A DNA stretch of 64,000 nt from Liolophura sinensis (taxonomy: Eukaryota; Mollusca; Polyplacophora; Chitonida; Chitonidae), in NCBI RefSeq assembly GCF_032854445.1, contig NC_088295.1:1798501-1862500 (forward strand). The letters run 5' to 3'. The notes beneath the pieces are model-generated. The model searched no databases, had not been told where the DNA came from, and was given only the letters and a program-made list of their open reading frames with translations. A program made the position numbers and the translations under genes. The first letter of the stretch is position 1. Each line of letters begins with the position of its first letter. Of this stretch, positions 13,101-22,508 are shown one piece after another.

Positions 13101-16100
13101 GTAGCATGTGAAGTTGTTGTTACAATGCAGATATGGCTGGTAGCATGTGAAGTTGTTGTTACAATGCAGATATGGCTGGTAGCATGTGAAACTGTTGTTA
13201 CACTGCAGATATGACTGGTAGCACGTGAAGCTATTGTTACATTGCAGACATGACTGCTAGCATGTGAAGCTGTTGTTACACTGCAGATATGACTGGTAGC
13301 ATGTCGAACTGTTGTTACATTGCAGACATGACTGGTAGCATGTGAAGCTGTTGTTACATTGCAGATATGACTGCTAGCATGTGAAACTGTTGTTACATTG
13401 CAGACATGACTAGTAGCATGTGAAGCTGTTGTTACAATGCAGATATGACTGGTAGCATGTGAAGCTGTTGTTACACTGCAGATATGACTGGTAGCACGTG
13501 AAGCTGTTGTTACATTGCAGACATGACTGCTAGCATGTGAAGCTGTTGTTACACTGCAGATATGACTGGTAGCATGTCGAACTGTTGTTACATTGCAGAC
13601 ATGACTGGTAGCATGTGAAGCTGTTGCTACACTGCAGATATGACAGGTAGCATGTCGAACTGTTGTTAAATTGCAGATACGATTAGTAGCATGTTAAGCA
13701 ATGAGATCCGGAATTTCTTATTATCCATACTACATTATGACATATGACAAATCTCAAGAAAAATTACTTGAATACTTCTCTGGACTCTTTCTTAGAAAAA
13801 ATAAAGTAAAAGGTCCATGTACTGATTGTTTCAGATGTCGGTCTCATTAGTTGCTATTTTCACTTTGTGGAGACTGACCTGGTATCGCTGTTATCATGCC
13901 TGAATGCTGCCTCCATCTGCTTCTCCTTGGTTTTCAGGTTATCCATCATAATCTGTCTCCTGTCTACTTCTCTCTGAGTGCTGATCATACATGTTAAGGC
14001 TAGCTTAGGTGTGTTCCTGAATCTAACAATGTGTGCCCAATTCAGGAATATGCCATATTCACAATGACAAGGCACCGGTAAACTGTTTACACCTTAACCA
14101 ATGAAAATGTGTCTTTGCCTGTTAGTGTTAGCCAATCAGTGTTAGGCTTTCTCACACTTTGGGCTATGTTATGAGGCTTGACCATGGTCAACATGATGTC
14201 GAGACAGACAGAACACACAGTTCAAGACAGGCCACCAACCGAAGCTGGCAAATTTCTACAAGGTTTATGCTCAAGTCAGCTAAGAGCCAGATGTAGGGAC
14301 CTAGGAACCTTGTTTGTGAAGCTGTTGATACATTGCAGATACGACAGTTTGCATGTAAAAGTTGTAATAGCTGTAATAAAAATTCTATTTTCAGTCTTGT
14401 GAATTCTCTGTGTAGATGTACTTAGGTTCGTCCGTGGACTGTTTTTGTGAAAAAGCTCCTGAAAGGGACAATGACAAGAAATGTCAACTGAATAAGGGCT
14501 CAAATTAAAGGCAATTAAAGTCTACACTTGAGAGTTTGATACATTCAGCAGTAGTTCTGAACCTGAATGTCAAAAGACATCTTCCCTCTCTTTTAAGGAT
14601 TCCTATTAATAGTAAGCCCAAAGAATCTGTGCTGAGCTCCCCTCAAGGACAGTGCAGACCAAAGAATCTGTGCTGGGCTCCTCTCATCGAGAGTGCAGAC
14701 CAAAGAACAAGGTAGACAAACGACCAAACAATATGTGTGGGTTTCACTGAGAATACAAGCAGGAACAGTCAGAGTATAACTTTGATGGAGCGTTCGAAGT
14801 GTTCCAATGCAATCTTACCTTCCTCCAGGTCAAAGCATAGCACATAATAATATTGTGTTAGTATCAAGAGTGCAACCAAAGAATGTGTGCTGGGCTCCCC
14901 TCAAGGAGAGGGCAGACCAAAGTAAGAAAGCCTTGGATAAGATCAAGTACCTTCTAACCTGGATCTGTGGGTCACTGTTCACATGAACTAGTTACAGAAA
15001 ATGTGCATCAGCTAATGATTAGCTGTAGCACACTAACAAGGGAGATAATGACAGGCTATGGGAGACAACTCCTGGTGCGCAACCTAACTCCCTAACACTG
15101 AACCAGACCTGCAGGTGGGATGTCAAAATCCAACCAAAAGAATGACTTCTTTTAAAAGAGCTGTTTGGTCTCAGCTAAAACAGAACAAAACAATACAGTC
15201 TTATCAAACTTTTTCCAAGATACATTTCTACAGTCCAGAAACAATAATGACACAATTTGGGGCCGATCACTTTACAAAGGATACATGTGGTAAGATGTTG
15301 AGAGCTTCATTAAATCATCCCGCAGTTTGTTTAGCTTAGACGAGAACTGTTTCATAGAAGATCGTATCTGGGCATTAAGCTGCAAAGAAACAGACGGCAT
15401 ATTAACCTTAACATAGGCCTTTTGACATGTAGCCAATCACACAAATATAAATGATTCACATCTAAATTAATGTAGATTACCAGTAAACCAAGAAGCAAAT
15501 TCAACTAAATGCCACATGAAAAGATGTAAAAACTGTCAGGCACCTGACAAAAATCCTGACATAAAGCCACAACGAAAAGCTGCCAGAGCTGGATTTGAAC
15601 AGGTAACCCTATTACTAAAGCTCCACACAGTCCAAGTCAACCAGCATTTTAACCATCTGAACTATCAAGGATCCTATACTGACAGACAACAATACCAACA
15701 TTATTTTATGTTTCATTTCAAAGTTTTCAGTAGTCCTGTGCAAATCACTTCTTCAGAAACCCAACACAGCCATGATTTATTAATTTAATTGATGTTTTAC
15801 ACAGTACTCAAGAATATTTCACTTATATAACTGTGGCCGCCATTATGGTAGGAGGACAGCAGGCCGAGTCTGGAGGAAACCCACAACCATATCAGGTTAA
15901 TATGGCCATGATGGTGTTTACAAATAATTCTACCCCACTGTTGGCTGTGTGCCATGCGCAAATATACATATTATAGAGTGAGTGAGTGCTTGGGGTTTAA
16001 CATCGCACTAAACAATTTTTCAGTCATATGACGACAAAGGAATCCTTAGAGTGCATGTAATGTGCCTCCTTGTTGCAGGATGGATTTCCACCACTCTTTT

Positions 16101-19100
16101 ATCTAGTGCTGCTTCACTGAGACCTGTTACCGAAGGCAAGTAAGACACCCCACTCAAGTCATTATACTGATACCGGTCAACCAGTCATTGCACTGTCTCC
16201 TTCATGCTGAACGCCAAGCGAGGAAGTTACAACATCCTCTTTAAAGGTCTTAGGTGTGACTCGACCCTGGATCTACGGCTCCCAAAGCACTACCTACTGT
16301 CGGCTATTGAGGCCGGTCATATTAAATAGAGGTGACCTTTCAAACAACATCAAGTGTGTCATACAACACACCAGGTGGTAAGTTTAATATAACATTATTT
16401 GAAGACAATATTTCTACAATTAAAAGAACTTGAGTTTATGTGTTACTTTTACTTTTATAATTGATATAAAGGCAAACTATCGAAAATTCCATCAGTGACA
16501 AATCTCTTATTTTGAACAGTATATAGATATCACTTTTGTTTTGTATGTTTTTGTTATTTTACACTCACACACCATGATGTGGAAAAAGAAAATTTGTTTC
16601 ACGATGTTCCAATCTGAACAGCGGTATGATGTCATAACACATATACAGTATACTTTTACATTCCTATGTCACGCAACTATGAGACACGACGTCACACATA
16701 TGTAGCCTTGAGATATCTAAGTCAACTGCAATCGGGCTGGTAGATTGGTCTAAAATTGGTTTGCAGAGAGAGTAAAAGAGAATGGCAGCATGAAATATGC
16801 CATTTTTGCTTCATTTTCTACTTTTTGGGGGGTAGAATAGACTTTAACACCTTCGTCTAGGTGTTTGTTGTGTAATCCAATACCACTGACCCTTGTTTCG
16901 TACCAAAACAGAGAATGCGATTTAACACTGTATGAAACAAGGGTGAGCGAGATCAGGTTACACAACAAACCCTTAAACATACACATCAAAGACAGCACTC
17001 ACTTTACTGTAACTTGTGCTGTTTTTATTTTGCTTGTTCCTTTCATTGATCTTTTCCATAATGTCCTGGGCCAGTCGTGCTCCCGCATCATGCTCGTTCA
17101 ACCTGCAAACCAGAAGTAAGGGAATCAGAGCCAATGATGAAATGAAATAATCAGTCTACATTTTTGAAAGCACTGTTTTTTTTTGCGTGTTTTTTTTTAA
17201 TACTTTGTATTTGTTGTTCAACATCACTCTCCACACTATTCCTGTTGTTGTGAGGACAATGACAAGCTTTATTTCTTGATGTTGTTCCTTACAGTAAATG
17301 TGACATATCTGGGCTCTTTCTCTCCATACCTGTGTGTGACTGTGTCTATGATTGTGGTCACTTATCACCCAAAAATAATCGTGTTACAGTTTCCGTATGC
17401 AAAGCCATTAAGATCAACAAGATTTACAACAGCAATTTATACTTATACATTTCTTCACAAAGCCCTTAGAGAAACCGAGTTGTGATGGGTCCCCAAACTG
17501 TTGTGGTACCAAGCGAAGGTCTTTCAAGCCTGTGATTTCCAACTTTTGTTGCACTTAATTGCTGAAGGGTGTCCACCTGCTCCCTTTCCTTTCAGAGTTT
17601 CCACAGGTCATACTCTCAGCAATCAAGGGCACTCTGTTTACTACCAGGCCATGGAGAACACTTCTGTCCAATTCGTTATGTCAAGAGGAAACCTAGCTGA
17701 CATTAGTCCAAGTACACTGACAGTAGCTTGAGGAATATTTGGCTATGCCATTTTCATGGCTCTAAACCTACAATCAGAGATGAGCCCAAACAATTCTGAA
17801 ACTGTTTATCCTCAGAATTGAATTACCATAACAAAATTGCATGTGGCGATGGAAAGGGGAAATGTCACAAGGTGGATTTCACCAGCCAAAAGTAACTGGA
17901 GTAAAAATAGACATTTGGTGCGGAAGGGTGGGTGGGTGGGTGATGGGGTGGAATTCAACGTCTTTCTAGACTAAACATACCGAAGTCAAAGCGAAACCAA
18001 ACATGGCAGTGGAGGGCAACAAAACGTCAAGCCAGTGTTGTGATGTTTATCTTCGAGTTTCTTTCTAACAAGGTAGGTCAATGACCAAACAATGTGAATT
18101 TCACTAAGAACACAAGCAGGAACGTTCAAGGCATAACTTTGATGGAGCACTCCAAGCTTTTCACTGCGATCTTGCCTTCCTCCAGGTGAAAGCATAGCAC
18201 ATAATCATACTTCTCTAGTACCAAGAGTGCAAACAGTGTAGTAGTCCATGCTAGTTTTGGCAAAAACTTGTTCAGCCACATCGGCCTCAAACCAATGTCA
18301 GAACATACTCCATTTAAAAACAAGATGCAGTTGCTGTGGGAGGTTGTCACAGCATTTGAGACAAAAATTACTTATCAAATATGTCTCCATGGCCTAAATT
18401 TTGCACACACTTAGGTTCCTTATCTTTTCATCCATGGATTTATCACAAGCACAGCGATCTGCTGACCTAGTCCACATGGACCCCGAGATTCCTTGGTGAT
18501 ACTAAAAGCAAAAGTCTCAACATAGTTCACAAGGGAGGTAACTGCATCAGGTTTTTAAATGGATCGCACTCTGACGGTTTGGGACCGACGTGGGCAAACA
18601 AAATTTTGTCAATCCTAACATCAGTGCAGTCTCAGACTATAAAGACAGTAGGTTTTACTCATGGAGGTATATATAGGAGGAGGAACAACTCAGGCTCTTC
18701 AAAGTGTTCAATGTACGATAATGACACAGTAGGATTCCGACTTTGTTTTAATAGGGGCAGGTGTTCGCGCATGCCCTCTCGAGCTGCTTATATAGCCCTC
18801 TATAGCTGCTTTTCACACCTGGGGTAAAAGTACTCTGAATGTACCAAGTCTTGCATTGCTTGCTCACAACAGAGCCCCGTTCAGGCGGCAAATAACGAAT
18901 ACAGAACAACAGAATGGGTGTCAAACCACTTCACCAAATTCCTTGGAAATATCATCTTTAAAAGTAAATAACATCATAAACAAAAACATGCTACCGGTAG
19001 TTGAATAGTAATGACTGCACATGCATGGTTTGTATATCTTATAAAGACAACAATTTCTGATTTGCTGCAGAGAAAACTCGACTTGATGTCATCAATTCAA

Positions 19101-21275
19101 ATTTCCATTTCTTAGATTTGACCATAACGAGCCATTTTTAAATACTCATAACATGCCACCAATATATGTATTATAACTGTTAAGGTTTAAACAAGGACGA
19201 TATTCCCGTCGGATGGAAGTTGAATTTGCCCATATTCCATTTCAATGCACCAAAGTTTATTAACACCTGCCACAAGTGGTACACTATACAATGCTGCCCT
19301 TGCAAATGTCTCCATAAGCACTGGTTCATGGGTTACATAGACAAACTAATAAACGTTCAGCACAGGTGTGTATTCACGCAGGTAATCCTCTTCAGTGAGT
19401 TATATTTTTAAAATCAGTGGGGAATGTGCATGTGCACCTATGTCGACCAGCAGTGCTTTATGACAAATATAGGAATGTAGTGTTTACAAAAATCAAACTT
19501 GTTAAGAAACTGCTCATGGGGCCGTAAACTGCCACAAGTGCACATCCTTTAAGTATTTCCCTGATTATATTGTAAGCGGACATGTGAGTTTATGGAACTC
19601 AAACATCACTAATTTTGGATATTTCTGAAAAAAGGCCCATGTATTTCAAAAAGACAGTTTTCTCAAATTTCAATCTTCATTAACAAAAAAAAAATTGAAC
19701 TGCGTGGCTCAATCAACACCAGGTAAATGGCATAAACTAATGTTGCCTACCAAATATAATTTTATCGCACTATGAACACTGCACAATAGTGAAAAAATAA
19801 AAAAATGTTCCTGGTAGCTCAATAAGTATAGCTGTCCATTACTTACAAAATCCTACATAGATGTGATTAAAACGCCCACCTAGACGCACAAATATGACCT
19901 TACTATATCTTTGTTGTGCGCAGAACTTGGAGTTGACACTTTACACTCAAAGTAAGCATGCATGATGTGTCCCCGTTTTAACTGGTTAAAAACTGTCCAG
20001 AAGGCCACAAATGTAACTCGGCTTTTGCCGATGACACATTTTCTTGTATTTTCGAACCGCCAAATAAGTCAATGGACATTTCTGTTCCCATATACATATT
20101 TTACTGTGGATAGCTTCTCAGGTGTGAACTAAACCTTACCTAATATAATAAAGTTTACAGCTGATTTCTTGGTTAACGACACTTGACGTATGCAACAGTT
20201 ACTGTGAATGTGACAAGCGATATGCACCAAATCTAGCCCCTACTGTGTGCTTCAACTCCTCCCTTTATATTGGGCTGGCAGAGTATCGTAGCCAAAGGGG
20301 AAACTAGTATTAAACCTTACACCGATTCACGCCATGTCCGATGAGCCCTTTCCAAAGAACGGTGGCAGTCCAAAAGTGGTGTCAACCTTGGCTCTTACCT
20401 CTCAGCTCACCTGCACATGCAACATTCCATACCAGATATATACCATTCGGTAGGGCACACCAGCCCCATATTCACAACAAGGCAGACCATTTCTATACAC
20501 GGCGGCCCTTAGGCTTGTCTTTTCAGGTTTAACCCTCATGCCCCATCTATGAATGATAACTTTTTCAAGACTTATAACTGTGGCGAAGGCAAAATGGCTG
20601 CTATTTTAGCGATAACAGTGAGGTGAATTAGGGTCTCGTGTGTCCTTACCCAATGGAACATATGTGAGATGTTGCATGTGCGGGCGAGCTGAGAGGTAAG
20701 AGCCAAAGTTGACATCACTTTTGGACTGGAGCCATTGTTTAGAAAGGACTAACCGGATATGGCGTAAATCGGTGCATGGTTTATCATTGGTTGCCCCTGT
20801 GGCTACAACACTCTGCCAGCCAAATATAATTTATTTATTTCTTTGATTGGAGTTTTACGCCGTACTCAAGGATATTTCACTTATACGACGGCGGCCAGCA
20901 TTATGGTGGGTGGAAACCGGGCAGCGCCCGTGGGAAACCCAAGACCATCCGCAGGTTGCTGAGGGCCCTTCCCACGTAAAGCCGGAGAGGAAGCCAGCAT
21001 GAGCTGGATATGAACCCACAGCGACCGCATTTATAGCCAGCCCAATATAAAGAAAGGAGTTGATGTAGCCACCTGGGTGCACGACGAATCCAAACACGAA
21101 AGGACTGTGAACTTAAGTACTGTTGTATGCTTCACATAAAAAAGAAACCACATTTTCCCTATCTGACATTTTCAACTCAAATAAGACTCAAAAATTACGC
21201 TGATAATTACACAGACCGACATAAAACAGAAGTTTTACTTCCACCTGAAGCCACTCACCAGGCATCTCCTGCCAT
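10083..21275 (-). CDS. Stx8: Syntaxin-8 (Qc-SNARE), seven exons, C-terminal anchor exon not found
   Basis: Joining 21259-21275, 17003-17102, 15285-15379, 13879-13980, 11844-11974, 11180-11272 and 10083-10184 on the minus strand gives 640 nt, 213 codons plus one base, with no stop and GT-AG borders throughout. Residues 1-104 are the N-terminal helical region (start MAGDAW, then AQDIMEKINERN). Residues 105-148 are a linker with NAWGIGQEEPEEYRG and RQQQQSII. Residues 149-213 are the SNARE motif, with Q178 in DAQN at the zero-layer position expected of a Q-SNARE and a terminal DRKSNTC. The family is known to act in endosome and lysosome fusion with syntaxin-7, Vti1b and VAMP7/8, and human syntaxin-8 has 236 residues, so about 23 residues (the membrane anchor) are missing. 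The phase-1 donor at 10082 shows that another exon follows at lower coordinates. I did not recognise it there; it may lie outside the window or be diverged. Family assignment is firm. Confidence 0.93.
10204..10815 (+). repeat. Minisatellite, 22-bp unit, about 28 copies
   Basis: The unit is AACAGTGGCTGAACAAACAG plus TC, with variants TCATGAGTGG and deletions of ACAA. It lies in Stx8 intron 6 and begins about 20 bp from the exon 7 acceptor. Confidence 0.93.
11090..11168 (+). mobile_element. SINE 3' fragment, decayed
   Basis: TTTCCTCCCACCACAATGCT through GTGTAAAACACCATCAAGTG matches the last third of the SINE, with several substitutions and no head. It lies just beyond the Stx8 exon 6 donor. 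Confidence 0.75.
11180..11272 (-). CDS. Stx8: Stx8 exon 6 (SNARE motif, first half)
   Basis: It encodes residues 149-179 (EQDQGLDVLSNAIARQKQM and following), including the zero-layer glutamine Q178. The acceptor is TGAACAG and the donor is GTGAGT, phase 1. A decayed SINE tail (11090-11168) lies just beyond the donor. Confidence 0.95.
11483..11757 (+). mobile_element. tRNA-derived SINE, full length
   Basis: The head CTCAGTTTTCAGCTGATTAG is followed by AGCGCAGCGTAATGACCCAC, the B-box-like GAGTTCAAC, the body CTTCCTCTCCGGCCGTATGT and the tail AAAACACCAATCAAAAAAAA with AAATAAATAAG. It lies in Stx8 intron 5, antisense to that gene. Confidence 0.9.
11844..11974 (-). CDS. Stx8: Stx8 exon 5 (linker)
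   Basis: It encodes residues 105-148, the linker before the SNARE helix. The segments NAWGIGQEEPEEYRG and DIRQQQQSIIR match the family's conserved linker. The acceptor is TTCTTAG and the donor is GTATGT. It ends in phase 1. Confidence 0.93.
12561..12822 (-). mobile_element. tRNA-derived SINE, full length
   Basis: It starts with the inverted tail (TTTATTTATTTATTTC and a T-run), then the inverted body (GAATATTTCACTTACATGAC, GGAGAGGAAGCCAGCATGAG) and the head complement (GAGGCTCCTGGGTCATTGCG). It lies in Stx8 intron 4. Confidence 0.88.
12850..12915 (+). repeat. Direct repeat copy A flanking the 39-bp minisatellite
   Basis: TCCTGAATCTAACAACATAT through CAAGGCACCGGTAAA is repeated with few changes at about 14016-14083, and it runs straight into the first minisatellite unit. 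Confidence 0.8.
12916..13695 (+). repeat. Minisatellite, 39-bp unit, about 20 copies
   Basis: The unit is GCTGTTGTTACATTGCAGAT followed by ATGACTGGTAGCATGTGAA. Copies differ at a few positions (CATTGC/CACTGC/CAATGC, GCATG/GCACG). It lies in Stx8 intron 4. Confidence 0.95.
13879..13980 (-). CDS. Stx8: Stx8 exon 4
   Basis: It encodes residues 72-104 (TQREVDRRQIMMDNL and following), the end of the helical N-terminal domain. The acceptor is GATCAG and the donor is GTCAGT. It ends in phase 2. Confidence 0.93.
14016..14083 (+). repeat. Direct repeat copy B
   Basis: A second copy of the 12850-12915 segment just outside Stx8 exon 4. A lone diverged minisatellite-like unit follows at about 14319-14358 (GAAGCTGTTGATACATTGCA). 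Confidence 0.75.
14617..14925 (+). repeat. Short direct repeats and dispersed repeat copy A
   Basis: CAAAGAATCTGTGCTGGGCT-type units with GAGAGTGCAGACC occur three times (about 14629, 14659, 14875). The middle part, about 14703-14870, is a dispersed repeat seen again at 18065-18232. It lies in Stx8 intron 3. Confidence 0.75.
15285..15379 (-). CDS. Stx8: Stx8 exon 3
   Basis: It encodes residues 40-70 (LNAQIRSSMKQ to KLSTSYH) plus two bases of I71. The acceptor is TTTCTTTGCAG. The donor GTATCC is the only nearby GT that restores the conserved H-I-T at the junction with the next exon. Confidence 0.9.
15776..15897 (-). mobile_element. SINE fragment, head missing
   Basis: The inverted tail and body (TTGATGTTTTACACAGTACT, GAATATTTCACTTATATAAC) stop at about 15897, before the tRNA-like head. 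Confidence 0.82.
15974..16317 (-). mobile_element. Second tRNA-derived SINE family, full length with target duplication
   Basis: Read on the minus strand, the head has an A-box-like AATAGCCGACAGTAGG and a B-box-like GGTCGAGTC. The body ends with the complement of CAATTTTTCAGTCATATGAC, a motif I recall from molluscan repeats. The 7-bp direct repeat CATATTA brackets it (15967-15973, 16318-16324). It lies in Stx8 intron 2. Confidence 0.75.
16857..16978. repeat. Foldback (hairpin) element
   Basis: Arm GTGTTTGTTGTGTAATCC through CCCTTGTTTCGTA (about 16860-16905) is complementary, at roughly 80 percent, to TATGAAACAAGGG through GTTACACAACAAACCC (about 16930-16976). It lies about 25 bp from the donor of Stx8 exon 2. 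Confidence 0.8.
17003..17102 (-). CDS. Stx8: Stx8 exon 2
   Basis: The exon completes W6 and encodes residues 7-39, the first helix of the N-terminal domain (LAQDIMEKINERNK). The acceptor is TTTGCAG and the donor is GTGAGTG. It leaves phase 0. A hairpin-forming repeat lies just beyond its donor. Confidence 0.93.
17926..17948 (+). other. G-quadruplex candidate
   Basis: GGGTGGGTGGGTGGGTGATG followed by GGG gives four G3 tracts with one-base loops, plus a fifth tract. It is in Stx8 intron 1, on the template strand of that gene. Confidence 0.7.
18065..18232 (+). repeat. Dispersed repeat copy B
   Basis: It matches about 14703-14870 in the same orientation: shared ACACAAGCAGGAAC-type, ATAACTTTGATGGAGC, CTTCCTCCAGGT and AAAGCATAGCACATAAT segments in the same order. 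Confidence 0.8.
18233..20180. other. Stx8 intron 1, unannotated part
   Basis: About 1.9 kb of AT-rich sequence with short open frames on both strands but no recognised gene or repeat. Confidence 0.4.
20181..21135. mobile_element. Inverted-repeat (foldback) element split by a SINE
   Basis: The left arm (about 20181-20440; CTCCTCCCTTTATATTGGGC, CAGTCCAAAAGTGGTGTCAA, CTTACCTCTCAGCTCACCTG) is complementary to a right arm at about 20650-20830, resuming at about 21036-21135 after a nested SINE. There is about 200 bp of single-copy loop. The outer ends fade, so terminal repeats and target duplications are unclear. There is no transposase, which suggests a non-autonomous element. Confidence 0.75.
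20830..21035 (-). mobile_element. SINE nested in the foldback element, head truncated
   Basis: The inverted tail TTTATTTATTTCTTTGATTG leads into the body to CACAGCGACCGCATTTATA, where the tRNA-like head is missing. Target duplication: GCCAGCCAAATATAA at 20815-20829 and GCCAGCCCAATATAA at 21036-21050 (14 of 15 identical). Confidence 0.9.
21259..21275 (-). CDS. Stx8: Stx8 exon 1 (coding part)
   Basis: Seventeen coding bases from the ATG encode MAGDA plus the first two bases of Trp. The donor is GTGAGT (plus-strand ACTCAC at 21253-21258). The protein start matches the known family start in length and in the D-x-W pattern, which fixes the initiator. The exon ends in phase 2. Confidence 0.85.
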
Positions 21276-21751
21276 CTTGTGATGCGGAAGTGACAGTCAA
21301 CAGACTTCTACGCGTGCCTGGTGACCCGCTACACGTGATTTCATGACCTTTAACGTAAATGTTAGAGGCTCCATCGGGGAGATCACTATTATTTTCTCGT
21401 AAACAGGATAAAATACAGCCATAGGACTTTATTGTAAATTCTCGGTTACGAAATGTTTTTTTTAGGATCATATTTTATTTTTAGGCGTAAGAGTGAAGCT
21501 TGATTCAAAATTTATGTTGTTAACCATTTGTATTATAAAAACCACCCGACATTCCAACAGATAAGGTGAGTTTGCCTGCGCCTCTAGAACCCCTCAGTGA
21601 TGTTCAAGCGTGGTACCCGCAAACCTACTTCAACACTCTCACACTTCACAACTCCGCAACCCAAGTCGACGGTTGTGAAGGAAGAAATGCCTGCTCGTGT
21701 GCGACGGAATTTGAGTCCAAATGAGAAATCGAATGGGTTGGAGCTGTAGTG
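21276..21751. promoter_or_regulatory. Putative bidirectional promoter between Stx8 and fringe
   Basis: The two start codons face away from each other across 476 bp, so the interval must hold both 5' untranslated regions and at least part of both promoters. It contains an ETS-like GCGGAAGT at 21284-21291 (CACTTCCGC on the Stx8 strand), an E-box CACGTGA at 21332-21338 and a TATAAAA at 21534-21540 placed for plus-strand transcription of fringe. An in-frame stop TGA at 21722-21724 bounds the fringe reading frame. Motif matches this short occur by chance; the geometry is the stronger evidence. Confidence 0.6.
21534..21540 (+). promoter_or_regulatory. Possible TATA box of fringe
   Basis: TATAAAA lies 212 bp before the fringe ATG. 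A start about 30 bp downstream would give an unspliced leader of roughly 185 nt. No transcript evidence is available. Confidence 0.3.
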
Positions 21752-22204
21752 ATGCGGCTCACCGTTCGAAAGGCGGTTCAAGGGACTGCTGTTTTTTGCT
21801 CTCTGGTATGTTTGAACATTTTGTACCAAGTTAGCCAGCAAGGCGGTACGGAGGTGGGAGGGCCAGAGTTTGACGGGAGTTACCGCCATGGCCGGCGGGC
21901 GCAGTTCGTACAGGAGCCTCCGGACGCCCTGGATCTTGTTAAAACTTTTAATGCAGTCCCCGGCCGAAGACCAAGAAGTGCCAAGGGAGGTTTGGACGAT
22001 AGTCACCAAAGAGCAAATGCTTCCCGTAGTCTGACAAATGTCAAAGTTTCCGACCACAATGTCGATCAGTCGAAATCCAAAGGCAAAAAGCACCGACTCA
22101 CGAACTTGGGTGATGTTTACATCAGTGTCAAAACTACTCAGAAATATCATCAGAGCAGGGTGAAAATATTGCTGGACACCTGGGTACAGTTGGCACGTGA
22201 ACAG
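21752..22204 (+). CDS. fng: fringe exon 1
   Basis: It encodes residues 1-151: cytosolic tail, membrane anchor, stem and the start of the catalytic domain ([17 protein letters not shown], then LLDTW). The ATG is the first in frame after the stop at 21722-21724. The donor is CAG|GTAAAT, phase 0. The codons are GC-richer than the introns around it. Confidence 0.94.
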
Positions 22205-22468
22205 GTAAATATAATATATTTGATGACAGTTGCAATGGAAATTTTAAAATGTCTAGTATATGAACTAAACTACCAGTATGCACAGTAAAGTGGCTTATTA
22301 GTTACTGATTCAGTAAGACCAGTTTACTGTATAGGCCTAGAGAATAGAGAATCTCCCGTTTGACTAGCATATTGATCCCACAGCACGGGGAATAACTGGC
22401 ATATTATGAAGTAACAGCGTTATTATTGAACTCATGTTGGAAAACTTCTGTAATCTTATGCACATACT

Positions 22469-22508
<40 letters not shown>

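Noticed and set aside
21584-22150. 188-codon minus-strand open frame
   Set aside because: It is antisense to fringe exon 1 and mirrors its codon structure; no family resemblance.
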